Assembly: GCF_918697865.1 (NCBI RefSeq)
Contig: NZ_CAKKMV010000005.1
Coordinates: 277,008-341,007, forward strand
Origin: Massilia sp. Bi118
GTDB taxonomy: Bacteria > Pseudomonadota > Gammaproteobacteria > Burkholderiales > Burkholderiaceae_D
DNA: 64,000 nucleotides
Reading direction: 5' to 3'
Shown: piece by piece, positions 45,901 to 53,919 of the stretch
How positions within the stretch are numbered: the first letter of the stretch is position 1
Layout of the letters: each line of letters begins with the position of its first letter
Program-made: the position numbers and the translations under genes
Notes under the pieces: generated by a model
Told to the model about the DNA's origin: nothing
Seen by the model: only the letters and a program-made list of their open reading frames with translations
Database searches by the model: none

Positions 45901-48900
45901 GCCGGCGCCGCCTTCGAGGGTGTCGTCGAGCAGGCCGCCGTTCAGGGTGTCGCGGCCGTCGGTGCCGACCAGGTGGAAGCCGGTCTGCGAGCCGTCCGGC
46001 CGGATGCCGAGCGGGAAGTTATCGACCGTCAGCGTGCCGGCCGTCACCCCTTGCAGGATGACGAGGGTCCTGAAGCCGCCGCTGCCTGCCGGCCCGTCCT
46101 CGTCCAGCTGGAGCAGGGTATTGCTGCCGTCCTGGACCAGGCGCAGCAAGGTCTGAGGGCCGAAGGGGTTGGTTTCCGGGAGCGCCTTCAGCATCGACAC
46201 CACGTCGAGGATGTCGCCGCCTGGGCCGGCCTTGAAATCGCGGATCGTCAGCAGGCCGGCCGGCGGGGAGGTAATCCGGTCGTAGCGGAAGGTGTCGATG
46301 CCCGCGCCGCCGCTCGCGCTGACGCTGTCCTGGCTGCCCGGACCGCCGGCGCGCAGCACGATCGTGTCGTCGCCGTCGCCGGCGTCGATTTCGTGCCGGT
46401 AGCTGCTGTCGTAGCCCAGTTCGATGTTGATGATGTCGTTGCCGGCGCCGCCGGCGACTGTGCTGTCGCTGCGGCCGACAGTGATGTTGTCGTCGCCGGC
46501 GCCGCCGTCGACCGTGGCGCCGGAGCCGGCATGCGGGAAGGAGAGCTGGGCGGCGTAGATGCTGTCGTTGCCCGCGCCGCCGCGCAGGACGTTGTTGCCT
46601 TCGCTGTCGACCAGGGTGTCATTGCCGTCGAAGCCGTCGAGGATGTCGTTGCCGGCGCCGCCGTACAGCGCATCGTTGCCGGCGCCGCCATCCAGCGTGT
46701 CATTGCCTTCATCGCCTTGCAGGAGGTCGTTGCCTCCCATGCCTTTCAGGATATCGTTGCCGAGGCCGCCCTGCAGCGTATCGCCATTGCCGAAGGCGTT
46801 CTGCTCGTCGCCGCCGTCCAGCAGGTCGTCGCCCGGGCCGCCATCGAGGCGGTCGGCGCCGCCGCTGCCGCCGCTGAGGGTGTCGTCCAGGCCGCCGCCG
46901 GTCAGGGTGTCGTTGCCGGCGCCGCCGGTCAGGACCAGGCCTTTGTTCGTGCCCGAGGGATCGTAGCCGCCGATGAAGGCCGCGGCCGGCAGGGATGCCA
47001 GGTTGACGCCTTTCAAGGTCACCAGCAGGACCGGGCTGGTGACGTTGCCGGCGGCGCCATCGCGGTCGACGTAGATGCGGGTGTCGGCGCCGGCCTGCTC
47101 CGCCTTCAGGTAGCCGAGGGCGCCGAAGGGATTGCCGCTCAGGTCGTAAGGCAGCAGGAGCTGCAGGTCGAGGCGGTCGCCGTCCGCGGCGGAAAAGTCG
47201 GTAATGGTGACGCTCTTGCCGGTCAGGCCGTTTTGCAGCACGAAGGTATCGGCGTCATTGCCGCCGCTGGCCGTGACCTCGGCCGAGCTGTTCCGGAATA
47301 TCAGCGTGTCCTTGCCGTCGCCGCCCTGCGCCAGTACGGCGTGCGCCGGCAGGCCGGCGGCGTCCATGACGCTGATCGTATCCTGGCCGATGCCGCCGTC
47401 GAGCGTGTCGTTGCCGGCGCCGCCGCCCAGGTTGTCGTCGCCGGCGCCGCCGCGCAGCAGGTTGTTGCCGGCGGAGGTGGAGCCGAGCGCATCGTCGCCG
47501 TCGCCGCCATCCAGCGTGTTGTTGCCGGCGTTGTCGGACAGCTTGTCGTTGCCGTTGCCGCCGGAAAGGCTGTCGTCGCCATCGCCGCCCCACAGTTCAT
47601 CCTTGCCCTCGCCGCCCTCGAGCACGTCGTTGCCGAGGCCGCCGTTCAGGGTGTCGTCGCCGCCCAGGCCGCTGATGGTGTCGTCCGCCTGCATGCCGTT
47701 CAGGATGTCCGCCAGGCCGGTGCCGACGATCGTCAGGCCGGCCGGGGATCCCGCTGGATCGATCCCTCCGGTGAAATTGGCGCCGGTGAGCTGGGCCGGC
47801 TGCACGCCGGCCAGGTGCAGCACCGTCAGGTAGCCGGAAGAGGGGGAAGAGATGCGCGACTGCAGCAGGGTTTCGCCGTCGCCGGCCACCAGGCGCAGGT
47901 CGCCGTTGCCGAAGGGGTTGCCGCGATAGTTAAAGCCCAGCAGGGCGCCAAGGTCGATCAGGTCGCCGCCGGCGCCGGCCTTGAAGTCGGTGATGTCGAC
48001 GCGGGCGGTCAGCGAAGGCAGGCCGAGGTTCGGCTGCAGCGCATAGGTGTCGGCGCCGTCCCCGCCGGCGACCTGCACATGGCCGTTGGTACCGGCGTCA
48101 TGGAACAGGGCGATGCGGTCGTCGCCATCGCCGCCGCTGACATGCGAAACCGGTGCGCCGATCTCGCGGATGTAGATTGAGATCGTGTCGTTGCCCGTGC
48201 CGCCGATGAAGTCCACCGCGTCGGTGCCGGCCAACCAGTCGTTGCCCGCGCCGCCGTCCAGGGTGCCGCTGCCGGCGGAAGCATCGTCGTAGGGGTCGGC
48301 GGAGACCAGGTGATCGTCGCCGGCGCCGCCGCGCAGCACATTCATCCCCTCGTAATCGGTCAGGTAATCGTTGCCCTCGCCGCCATCGAGCAGGTCGTTG
48401 CCCGCGCCGCCGTTGAGGCGGTCGACATGCTTGCCGCCGAATAGCTGGTCGTCGCCATCGCCGCCGGCCAACCAGTTGCTGCCGCTACCGCCATTCAGGG
48501 TGTCGTTGCCGCCGCCGCCGTCGAGCCAGTCGCCGATGTCGAGCGTCTCGTCTTCGTCGCCGCCGTTCAGCAGGTCGTTGCCGCCGTGGCCGTACAGGGA
48601 ATCGTTACCGGCGCCGCCGGACAGGGTGTCGGCCAGGTCGCTGCCGTGCAGCTTGTCCGGCCCGCTGGTGCCGGTAAGGTCCACGGCCACCGGGCTGAGG
48701 CCGGACTCGAAGACGAAGGGCCAGGGGTTTGCAGCGTAGGCATTGCCGGCCAGGTCCTTGACCAGGCCGCTGTCCAGCTTCAGCGAATACATGGTCGCAA
48801 AGTCCAGCGGCTGCGCCAGGTGCAGGGTCAGGGTGTTGCCGGCGATGCGGACGGCAGCGTCGGTGACGCCGATACTCAGCAGGACCTGGCCGCTCCGGTA

Positions 48901-49038
48901 ATCGCTCAGCGTCAGTAGTCCGCTGCCGGCCTGGATCTCCTCGCTGAAGGTGAACACGAGGTCGCCGGCGGCCGGCTGGCCATAGGGCGGGAAGGCGACG
49001 ACGACCGGGGCGGTGGTATCTGCTGAGCTCATGGCCAT
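42943..49038 (-). CDS. Giant RTX calcium-binding protein with six super-modules and a C-terminal DUF4214
   Basis: A 2031-residue protein. It starts with a Big/SbsA-like Ig domain ([13 protein letters not shown] to about residue 115). Repeated blocks of GGxGxDxLxGG calcium-binding nonapeptides follow. A module of about 110 residues of the TDFxAGxGGDLIDL...NPFG...TLLQ...LTxDNF type recurs six times, near 47.98, 47.20, 46.24, 45.38, 44.65 and 43.97 kb. A Pro/Val-rich linker (about 43640-43740) leads to a last RTX block and a DUF4214 domain ([32 protein letters not shown]). There is no N-terminal signal peptide; a type I secretion system is expected but absent here. It is probably a surface layer or adhesin-like protein. 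No clear SD precedes the start. Confidence 0.87.
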   Translation of the reverse strand: MAMSSADTTAPVVVAFPPYGQPAAGDLVFTFSEEIQAGSGLLTLSDYRSGQVLLSIGVTDAAVRIAGNTLTLHLAQPLDFATMYSLKLDSGLVKDLAGNAYAANPWPFVFESGLSPVAVDLTGTSGPDKLHGSDLADTLSGGAGNDSLYGHGGNDLLNGGDEDETLDIGDWLDGGGGNDTLNGGSGSNWLAGGDGDDQLFGGKHVDRLNGGAGNDLLDGGEGNDYLTDYEGMNVLRGGAGDDHLVSADPYDDASAGSGTLDGGAGNDWLAGTDAVDFIGGTGNDTISIYIREIGAPVSHVSGGDGDDRIALFHDAGTNGHVQVAGGDGADTYALQPNLGLPSLTARVDITDFKAGAGGDLIDLGALLGFNYRGNPFGNGDLRLVAGDGETLLQSRISSPSSGYLTVLHLAGVQPAQLTGANFTGGIDPAGSPAGLTIVGTGLADILNGMQADDTISGLGGDDTLNGGLGNDVLEGGEGKDELWGGDGDDSLSGGNGNDKLSDNAGNNTLDGGDGDDALGSTSAGNNLLRGGAGDDNLGGGAGNDTLDGGIGQDTISVMDAAGLPAHAVLAQGGDGKDTLIFRNSSAEVTASGGNDADTFVLQNGLTGKSVTITDFSAADGDRLDLQLLLPYDLSGNPFGALGYLKAEQAGADTRIYVDRDGAAGNVTSPVLLVTLKGVNLASLPAAAFIGGYDPSGTNKGLVLTGGAGNDTLTGGGLDDTLSGGSGGADRLDGGPGDDLLDGGDEQNAFGNGDTLQGGLGNDILKGMGGNDLLQGDEGNDTLDGGAGNDALYGGAGNDILDGFDGNDTLVDSEGNNVLRGGAGNDSIYAAQLSFPHAGSGATVDGGAGDDNITVGRSDSTVAGGAGNDIINIELGYDSSYRHEIDAGDGDDTIVLRAGGPGSQDSVSASGGAGIDTFRYDRITSPPAGLLTIRDFKAGPGGDILDVVSMLKALPETNPFGPQTLLRLVQDGSNTLLQLDEDGPAGSGGFRTLVILQGVTAGTLTVDNFPLGIRPDGSQTGFHLVGTDGRDTLNGGLLDDTLEGGAGDDFLRSGYGHNLLEGNAGNDWLEGESGHDTLSGGDGSDRLFVQNGANTLLGGAGDDNLSAGFGANMLDGGEGNDYLDASGESTLTGGLGDDTLYHLGKGMLDGGDGDDRIFARTASSSAIDTSSDGTLRIAGGAGKDFIQIALEPASNTQVTVSGGSGSDTFSVVQASSRIAITVTDFQAGKGGDLIDLAGIVPIDTRTPFGPRGRVQLVQRGADTVVQVDPDGAGGEGYADVLVLKNVDKALLGPDNFWNGFNPDGSNTGLALAGSGGADTLRGGYLDDTLEGGGGNDFIRGSYGNDVIDGGDGDDEIAGDLEFDSATANPAGHDKLLGGAGNDLLTSWSGNDTLDGGAGNDRLVIGIYDQSPAAGANMVHASGGNGDDRFEVTLSSESPGNAELSGGSGRDTYAIMARNAIGSITITDFQAGDGGDALDLLQSGDWAGLTPYAGGYYRVVQRGADAVFQYNAKGASGAGAWYDIVVLKNVDKASLTTDNTGGWPSDGAVVGRVMEGTPLADTLNGSQLGDTIRGGDGNDSLFGGNGDDTLVGGNGDDLLDAGSGGGLLQGGSGKDHLIVYNGNSTLEGGDGDDLLELSGNSYPDRITAVLRGDAGSDTFAVHAVLAPDSQVTAYGGAGQDIFHVLTPYTVADFQAGAGGDLIDLAERLDPAAPASNPFTTGYLRLLQSGGDTLLQFDMDTSPGTTFYVTALTLQNVQASTLTADNFLQHFSPAPTTPPPVVVPPPVVAPPVVVIPPPPAPVPGVVSIGGDGGDTLPGSIYDDKLDGGAGDDILFGAAGTDLLIGGSGKDVALYSGKFENYKITHDATGWHVSDRRSTYDADGNDTLQGVETLKFTDQVVALDVPVDALESQAYRLYRAAFDRDPDPGGLGYWIMRLEQGASLRDVADGFAHSQEFVDLYGSAASNADIVNRLYHNILHRDPDPGGYAYWLGILDNKQAPLNFVLAFFSESKENIEAVAEVVGSSGIAYTPSPG

Positions 49039-49126
49039 GATTAAGTTATATTTTTTATAAAACCAAACTATGGCTTAGCTCGTCAGTACAGTCCAGAAGT
49101 TCTTTTAAAAGAATGAGTTAGGTGAT

Positions 49127-49183
49127 TTTGTGTGATATTTCTTAAGGGAATATCACACAAAGCGGGATGGGCCGAGCATCCCG
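49127..49183 (-). terminator. Two hairpins downstream of the catalase gene
   Basis: CGGGATG/CATCCCG (49163-49169 and 49177-49183) is a GC-rich stem 24 bases past the catalase stop. A second, perfect 13-bp A/T-rich inverted repeat follows at 49127-49139 and 49149-49161. The pair probably ends catalase transcription. The second hairpin is also 89 bases upstream of the RTX start, so part of it could instead be an RTX-gene control element. Confidence 0.6.
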
Positions 49184-49207
49184 GTTTCATTGCTGCAGCG
49201 CCTGATG

Positions 49208-50662
49208 TCAGGCTTTACTGGCCAACGCGTAAATCGCTTCCGCCACCCCATGCCCATACGCCGGATCGGCACGCAGGAAATGCGCGATCTGGCGGTCCTG
49301 GGTCACTGCATCGGCCTGGCTCAGCGAGCCGGCGATGTTGGCGACCAGATTGCGCCTGCCTTCCTCATCCAGCAGGCGGAACAGATTGCCGGCTTGCGTG
49401 AAATGGTCGTCGGTGGCGCGAGTGTCGTAGCGGCCCGCGGCGCCCTCGAGCTGCCAGCCGGCATCGCCGTGGCCGAAACCGCCCGCGGCAGGTCCACCGC
49501 TGCGCACAGGATCATAGTTGGCGGCTGCGCCGCCGTTGACGATCGCCATCGCGCCGTCGCGCTGCTGGTTGTGGAAAGGGCAGCGCGGACGGTTCACCGG
49601 CAAGTGCTGGTGGTTGGTGCCGACGCGGTAGAGCTGGGCGTCGTGGTAGGCGAACAGGCGCGCCTGCAGCATCTTGTCCGGACTGTAGCCCATGCCCGGC
49701 ACGATGTTGGACGGCGACAGCGCGGCCTGCTCGACATCTAGATGGTAGTTGTCCGGGTTGCGGTTCAGTTCAAGGATGCCGACCTTGATGCGCGGGAAGT
49801 CGCCCTGCGGCCATACCTTGGTCAAGTCGAACGCATCCCAGCCGGTGCGCGCTTCCCAGGCGGCGCGCTGTTCCTCGTCCATCACCTGGATCTCGACGCT
49901 CCAGCGCGGGTAGTCGCCTTGCGCAATCGCATTGAACAGGTCGCGCTGGGCGTAGTCCGGATCGGTGCCGGCCAGGCGCACCGCGTCCGCCGCGCTCAGG
50001 TTTTTAATGCCCTGCAGGGTCTTGAAGTGCCATTTGACCCAATGCTGCTTGCCGTCCTCGTTGATGAGGCTATAGGTGTGGCTGCCAAAGCCATCCATGT
50101 GGCGGTAGCCGTCCGGGATGCCACGATCCGAGAACAAAATCGTCACCTGGTGTAGGCTTTCCGGCGCTTTGCTCCAGAAGTCCCACACCATCTGCGCCGA
50201 TTTCAGGTTCGTCTGCGGATCGCGCTTCTGGGTATGGATGAAGTCGGGGAACTTGATGCCGTCCTTCAGGAAGAAGGTCGGGGTGTTGTTGCCGACCAGG
50301 TCCCAGTTGCCTTCCTCGGTGTAGAAGCGCAGCGCGAAGCCGCGTGGATCGCGCTCGGTGTCGGCCGAGCCCTTTTCGCCGCCGACGGTGGAGAAGCGCA
50401 GGAAGGTGTCGGTCCGCTTGCCGACCTGGCCGAACAGCTTGGCTTTGGTGTATTTCGTGATGTCGTGGGTGACGGTGAACGTGCCGAAGGCGCCCGAGCC
50501 TTTCGCGTGGACCACGCGCTCGGGGATGCGCTCGCGGTTGAAGTGCTGGAGTTTTTCGATCAGGTGGAAGTCCTGCAGCAGGACCGGGCCGCGCGGGCCG
50601 GCGGTGATCGAGTTCTGGTTGTCGGCGACGGGGATGCCGGAAGCGGTGGTGAGGTCGGTCAT
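49208..50662 (-). CDS. katA: Catalase (small-subunit, clade 3 type)
   Basis: A 484-residue haem catalase. The distal histidine is His52 in RVVHAKGSGAFG, the distal asparagine is in LVGNNTPTFF (residues 122-130), and the haem-ligand tyrosine is in RLFAYHDAQLYRVG. The length and the ending (no C-terminal flavodoxin-like domain) fit small-subunit catalases. It removes hydrogen peroxide in the cytoplasm. The upstream region, shared with an HD-GYP gene, contains a CTATCGAAT/ATTCGATAG palindrome. The symbol is by type; a name such as katB could also apply. Confidence 0.92.
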   Translation of the reverse strand: MTDLTTASGIPVADNQNSITAGPRGPVLLQDFHLIEKLQHFNRERIPERVVHAKGSGAFGTFTVTHDITKYTKAKLFGQVGKRTDTFLRFSTVGGEKGSADTERDPRGFALRFYTEEGNWDLVGNNTPTFFLKDGIKFPDFIHTQKRDPQTNLKSAQMVWDFWSKAPESLHQVTILFSDRGIPDGYRHMDGFGSHTYSLINEDGKQHWVKWHFKTLQGIKNLSAADAVRLAGTDPDYAQRDLFNAIAQGDYPRWSVEIQVMDEEQRAAWEARTGWDAFDLTKVWPQGDFPRIKVGILELNRNPDNYHLDVEQAALSPSNIVPGMGYSPDKMLQARLFAYHDAQLYRVGTNHQHLPVNRPRCPFHNQQRDGAMAIVNGGAAANYDPVRSGGPAAGGFGHGDAGWQLEGAAGRYDTRATDDHFTQAGNLFRLLDEEGRRNLVANIAGSLSQADAVTQDRQIAHFLRADPAYGHGVAEAIYALASKA

Positions 50663-50688
50663 GGCAGCTTTCTTGTTCAGGTTATTGG

Positions 50689-50712
50689 CTATCGAATTTT
50701 ATTATTCGATAG
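50689..50712. promoter_or_regulatory. Palindrome in the catalase upstream region
   Basis: CTATCGAAT (50689-50697) and ATTCGATAG (50704-50712) form a perfect 9-bp inverted repeat with a 6-base spacer, 27 bases before the catalase ATG. The CTAT/ATAG elements recall OxyR half-sites but the spacing (16 rather than 7) does not match the standard OxyR box, so another peroxide regulator or a promoter hairpin is possible. Confidence 0.4.
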
Positions 50713-50875
50713 TTTTGTTTGATCTGAAGCCATGTTAAGTCTGCTATATGATTTGCGCAAACTATCTATTCCTATTCATTCCATAGTAAAAATAAATGTA
50801 GAGCTTTCTCGGCAGCAGGCGTACTCTATTTCCAGAAATCATCAAATTTTTCCTGGAACCCAAGCCGCCTCCCTT

Positions 50876-52249
50876 ATGAAAGCCGAATTTCTCCCTGCCG
50901 CCGAGCTGAAACTGTCGGAATTGATCGCTTCTCTCAGCTACGCCCTCGATATCACTGAGGGCCAGCCGCCCGGCCATTGCGTGCGCGCTTGCTGGATCGG
51001 CATGCACATCGGACACCAGGCCGGCATGGACCAGGAAGCTTTGTGGGAGCTTTACTACACTTTGCTGCTGAAGGATCTGGGCTGCAGCAGCAATGCCGCC
51101 CGCATCTGCGAGCTCTACCTGACCGACGACCTCGACTTCAAGCGCGACTACAAGACGGTCGGCGACAGCCTGCCGCAAGTGCTGGGCTTCGTGCTCAAAC
51201 ACACCGGATTGAAAGCCGGATTGGCCGAGCGCTTCCGCAGCGTGATGACGATCCTGCGTGACGGGCCGGAAATCGCGCGCGAGCTGGTCGCTACCCGCTG
51301 CCAGCGCGGCGCCGACATCGCGCGGCTGCTGCGTTTTCCGGAAGCAGTAGCGGAAGGGATTTATTCGCTGGACGAGCATTTCAACGGCAATGGCAAGCCG
51401 GCGCGGCTGGCGGGCGAGTCGATTCCGCTGTATTCGCGCATTGCCTTGCTGGCGCAGGTGATCGATGTGTTCCATACCGAGAGCGGGCGTGCCGGCGCGC
51501 TGAAGGAAGCGCGGATCCGGGCCGGGCAATGGTTCGACCCTCTACTGGTCCAGGCCTTTGAACAGGTGGCGCAGTCGGAGGCATTCTGGACGACGCTGGG
51601 CTCGGTGGACATCGACGCGGCGATCACGGCCCTGCAACCGGCCGGGGCAGGACAGCAGCAGGTGCTGGACGACGATTATCTCGACGACATCGCCACCGCC
51701 TTTGGCCAGGTGGTCGACGCCAAGAGCCCCTACACCAGCGGCCACAGCGCACGGGTGGCGCTGTACACGGACATGATCGGCGAATCGCTTGGGCTGTCCA
51801 TGGACCGGCGGCGCTGGCTCAAGCGCGGGGCGCTGCTGCACGACGTCGGCAAGCTGGGCGTCAGCAACAGCGTGCTGGACAAGGCGGGCGCGCTCGACCG
51901 CGCCGAGTGGGACGCCGTCAAGCTGCATGCGGCCTACACGGAGACCATCCTGGGCCGCATCGGCGCCTTCCGTGAGCTGGCGGCGATCGCCGGCGCGCAC
52001 CACGAACGCCTGGACGGCAGCGGCTATCCGCGCGGCCTGGCGGCGGACGACATCCGGATCGAGACGCGCATCATCACCACGGCCGACATCTTCGACGCGA
52101 TCACGGCAACGCGCCCTTATCGCGGCGCGATTCCGATTCCGCAGGCGCTGGAGATGATGCAGAAAACGGTGGGGTCGGCACTCGATCCGGACTGTTACGA
52201 CGCCCTGGTGCGGGCGGTGGACCGAGTGCCGTTTCCTGAAGCGGCTTGA
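50876..52249 (+). CDS. HD-GYP domain protein
   Basis: A 457-residue protein. The N-terminal part (residues about 10-240) resembles a second HD-type domain (GHCVRACWIGMHIGHQAGM, GADIARLLRFPEAVAEGIYSLDEHFNGNGKP). The C-terminal HD-GYP domain spans about 275-450 with TSGHSARVALYTDMIG, LLHDVGKLGVS, AHHERLDGSGYPRGL and ADIFDAITATRPYR. All metal ligands and the GYP motif appear present, so c-di-GMP hydrolysis is likely. The start is uncertain: ATG 50876 lacks an SD, and an in-frame ATG at 50732 would add 48 residues. It is divergent from the catalase gene. Confidence 0.85.
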   Translation: MKAEFLPAAELKLSELIASLSYALDITEGQPPGHCVRACWIGMHIGHQAGMDQEALWELYYTLLLKDLGCSSNAARICELYLTDDLDFKRDYKTVGDSLPQVLGFVLKHTGLKAGLAERFRSVMTILRDGPEIARELVATRCQRGADIARLLRFPEAVAEGIYSLDEHFNGNGKPARLAGESIPLYSRIALLAQVIDVFHTESGRAGALKEARIRAGQWFDPLLVQAFEQVAQSEAFWTTLGSVDIDAAITALQPAGAGQQQVLDDDYLDDIATAFGQVVDAKSPYTSGHSARVALYTDMIGESLGLSMDRRRWLKRGALLHDVGKLGVSNSVLDKAGALDRAEWDAVKLHAAYTETILGRIGAFRELAAIAGAHHERLDGSGYPRGLAADDIRIETRIITTADIFDAITATRPYRGAIPIPQALEMMQKTVGSALDPDCYDALVRAVDRVPFPEAA

Positions 52250-52252
52250 ACA

Positions 52253-52327
52253 CGTCATTCCCTCCAAGTTCTGCTTGAGCTATCGAAACGCGAACAAACT
52301 TGGATCCCCGCCTTCGCGGGGATGACG
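52253..52327. repeat. REP-like palindromic element, partly decayed
   Basis: The element opens CGTCATTCCC and closes GGGGATGACG. Its right half is an intact hairpin (ATCCCCGCCTTCGCGGGGAT), and an inner CCAAGTT/AACTTGG repeat is present. The left hairpin is degraded. It follows the HD-GYP stop by 3 bases and may act as a terminator. A fuller copy lies at 56019-56099. Confidence 0.75.
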
Positions 52328-52338
52328 GCGGAAAACGC

Positions 52339-52767
52339 TTATACCAGGGTCAGGGTCACGTCGATGTTGCCGCGGGTTGCGTTCGAGTACGGGCAGACAC
52401 CGTGCGCGGCCTCGACCAGTTCCTGTGCGGCGGCGCGGTCCATGCCCGGCAGGCTGACCGCCAGTTCCACGGCCAGGCCGAAACCGGCCGGGATCGGGCC
52501 GATCGAGACGCTGGCGTCGATGGCCGCATCGGCCGGCACCGCGATTTTCTTCTGGCCGGCGACGAATTTCATCGCGCCCATGAAGCAGGCCGAGTAACCG
52601 GCGGCGAACAGCTGCTCAGGATTGGTCGCGTCACCCTTGCCGCCCATTTCCTTCGGCGGCGCCAGGCGCACGTCCAGCAGGTTGTCGTCGGTGGTCGAAC
52701 GGCCGTCGCGGCCGCCGGTGGTGTGCGCTTTTGCGGTGTACAGGACTTTGTCGAGCTTGGTGGTCAT
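52339..52767 (-). CDS. ohr: Organic hydroperoxide resistance protein
   Basis: A 142-residue Ohr/OsmC-family peroxidase. The redox pair is Cys61 in AAGYSACFMGAM and Cys125 in HGVCPYSNATRGN; VLYTAKAHTTGGRDGRS is the typical Ohr N-terminus. It reduces organic hydroperoxides with lipoyl proteins as electron donors. ATG 52767 is preferred to 52812 because AAAGGG precedes it and the protein then aligns with the family. A palindrome about 55 bases upstream is a candidate regulator site. No OhrR gene is in the window. Confidence 0.93.
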   Translation of the reverse strand: MTTKLDKVLYTAKAHTTGGRDGRSTTDDNLLDVRLAPPKEMGGKGDATNPEQLFAAGYSACFMGAMKFVAGQKKIAVPADAAIDASVSIGPIPAGFGLAVELAVSLPGMDRAAAQELVEAAHGVCPYSNATRGNIDVTLTLV

Positions 52768-52810
52768 GGTCTTACCCTTTCGTGTGAGTGGTGTGTCGAT
52801 GGAAAGAATC

Positions 52811-52841
52811 ATAGCGCGAAATTAAATAGCGCGCTATTCAA
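52811..52841. promoter_or_regulatory. Candidate OhrR-type operator upstream of ohr
   Basis: AATAGCGCGCTATT (52825-52838) is a perfect 14-base palindrome, extendable to 20 bases (52822-52841) with one mismatch. ATAGCGCG also occurs as a direct copy at 52811, 16 bases from the copy at 52827. MarR-type OhrR proteins bind such A/T-flanked palindromes; identity is inferred from position. Confidence 0.45.
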
Positions 52842-52883
52842 TTGTTCCAATGAGGACGATAGCTGAAAATAATAACAAGCCTG

Positions 52884-53762
52884 TTACGGACGGCCGAACA
52901 TCTGCGTCCAGTACGGGGTGCGGTTTTCGTTTGAAGGATTGACCGCATACGCCGCGCCCATTTCCGTAAACGCCGGATTCATGATGTTGGCGCAGTGACC
53001 GGGGCTGCCCAGCCAGTCGCTCACCACCTGTGACACCGATTGCTGGCCCGAGGCGATGTTTTCGCCGACGCGGGTCCAGCGGTAGCCGGCGCGGGTGGCG
53101 CGCTCGGGCGGTTCGCTGCCGCCTGGTTCCTTGTGGGCGTGATAGCGCTTGGTGGCCATGTCCTGGCTGTGGCCGAGCGCGGCCTGGGCCAGCGCTTCGT
53201 TCCAGCTCAGGGGCGGCGCGGCGCCAAAGGCCTGGGCGCCGCAGCTGCGCGGCACGGCGCGCGCTTCGTTGACGCGGGCCAGCAGTTCCTCGCTCAGCTG
53301 CGCCGGATCGGGCAGGGTGGGATAAACCATCGGGTGCGCCAGGATGATCTGCCACTCGTTGCCGAAGCGCGCCGTGCCGACCGCCGCGAATTCCCCGCTC
53401 AGCAGGCGGCCGCAGTGCCTGTCGCGGATCGCCGCCATCGCCGCCTGCGCATCGTTCGGCCCCGTCACCGAGATCATCTCGGCCAGGTCGGCCGGATAGC
53501 CGGCTTTTTTCAACGCCGGTTCCAGGAAGGTGCCAGCGCCGACGCGCAGCCTGGCCAGGGCCGGCTCCTTGGCCAGCGGCGCGGCAGGGAGGGCGGCGCG
53601 GCCCGCGCAGCTGCCGGGGGCGCTGCGGTAGGCGTTGATCAGGTCGGCGAGTTCGTCGCGCGCCTGGCCATTCTGGCGTGCGAAGACGGGCGGCGTGGCC
53701 ACGGCGGCGCAGGCGAGCGCGACCGTAAAGGAGAGCGCGAATGCGCGGTGAAATGCGGGCAT
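52884..53762 (-). CDS. Exported CAP-domain (SCP/PR-1-like) protein with a duplicated domain
   Basis: A 292-residue protein with signal peptide (AFALSFTVALACAAVATPPVFA). The C-terminal CAP domain (about 155-292) is complete: LLARVNEARAVPRSCG, LAQAALGHSQDMATKRYHAHKEP, GENIASGQQSVSQVVSDWLGSPGHCANIMNPAFTEMGAAYA. Residues about 32-145 are a shortened, diverged copy (ELADLINAYRSAPGSCAG, GRLLSGEFAAVGTARFGNEWQIILAHP) lacking the His/Glu pocket. CAP proteins bind lipids or act as proteases; the role here is unknown. ATG 53762 places the signal peptide correctly but has no strong SD. Confidence 0.85.
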   Translation of the reverse strand: MPAFHRAFALSFTVALACAAVATPPVFARQNGQARDELADLINAYRSAPGSCAGRAALPAAPLAKEPALARLRVGAGTFLEPALKKAGYPADLAEMISVTGPNDAQAAMAAIRDRHCGRLLSGEFAAVGTARFGNEWQIILAHPMVYPTLPDPAQLSEELLARVNEARAVPRSCGAQAFGAAPPLSWNEALAQAALGHSQDMATKRYHAHKEPGGSEPPERATRAGYRWTRVGENIASGQQSVSQVVSDWLGSPGHCANIMNPAFTEMGAAYAVNPSNENRTPYWTQMFGRP

Positions 53763-53919
53763 GCAGCGGATGATGGGGCCGGCAACCGGCGATATCAAGC
53801 AGGACCGTCCGGAACGCAACACATGCATACCCAAAAACCGGGGCGAAACCTTGGCATCGGGCAAAGATTAAATTAGGATCAAAGGTCCGATTTATCCGAT
53901 TCACCATGGAGACAACAAC

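Noticed and set aside
43111..48180. A very long plus-strand open frame (about 1690 codons) opposite the RTX gene
   Set aside because: It is the mirror of GC-rich GGxGxD repeats; the translation is low-complexity Val/Ala/Gly with no domain, and the minus strand has coherent RTX, Ig and DUF4214 features.
43500..48600. Regular short repeats in the RTX region that could suggest a CRISPR or satellite array
   Set aside because: The period is the 27-base unit of coding RTX nonapeptides with degenerate third positions; there are no identical repeats with unique spacers.
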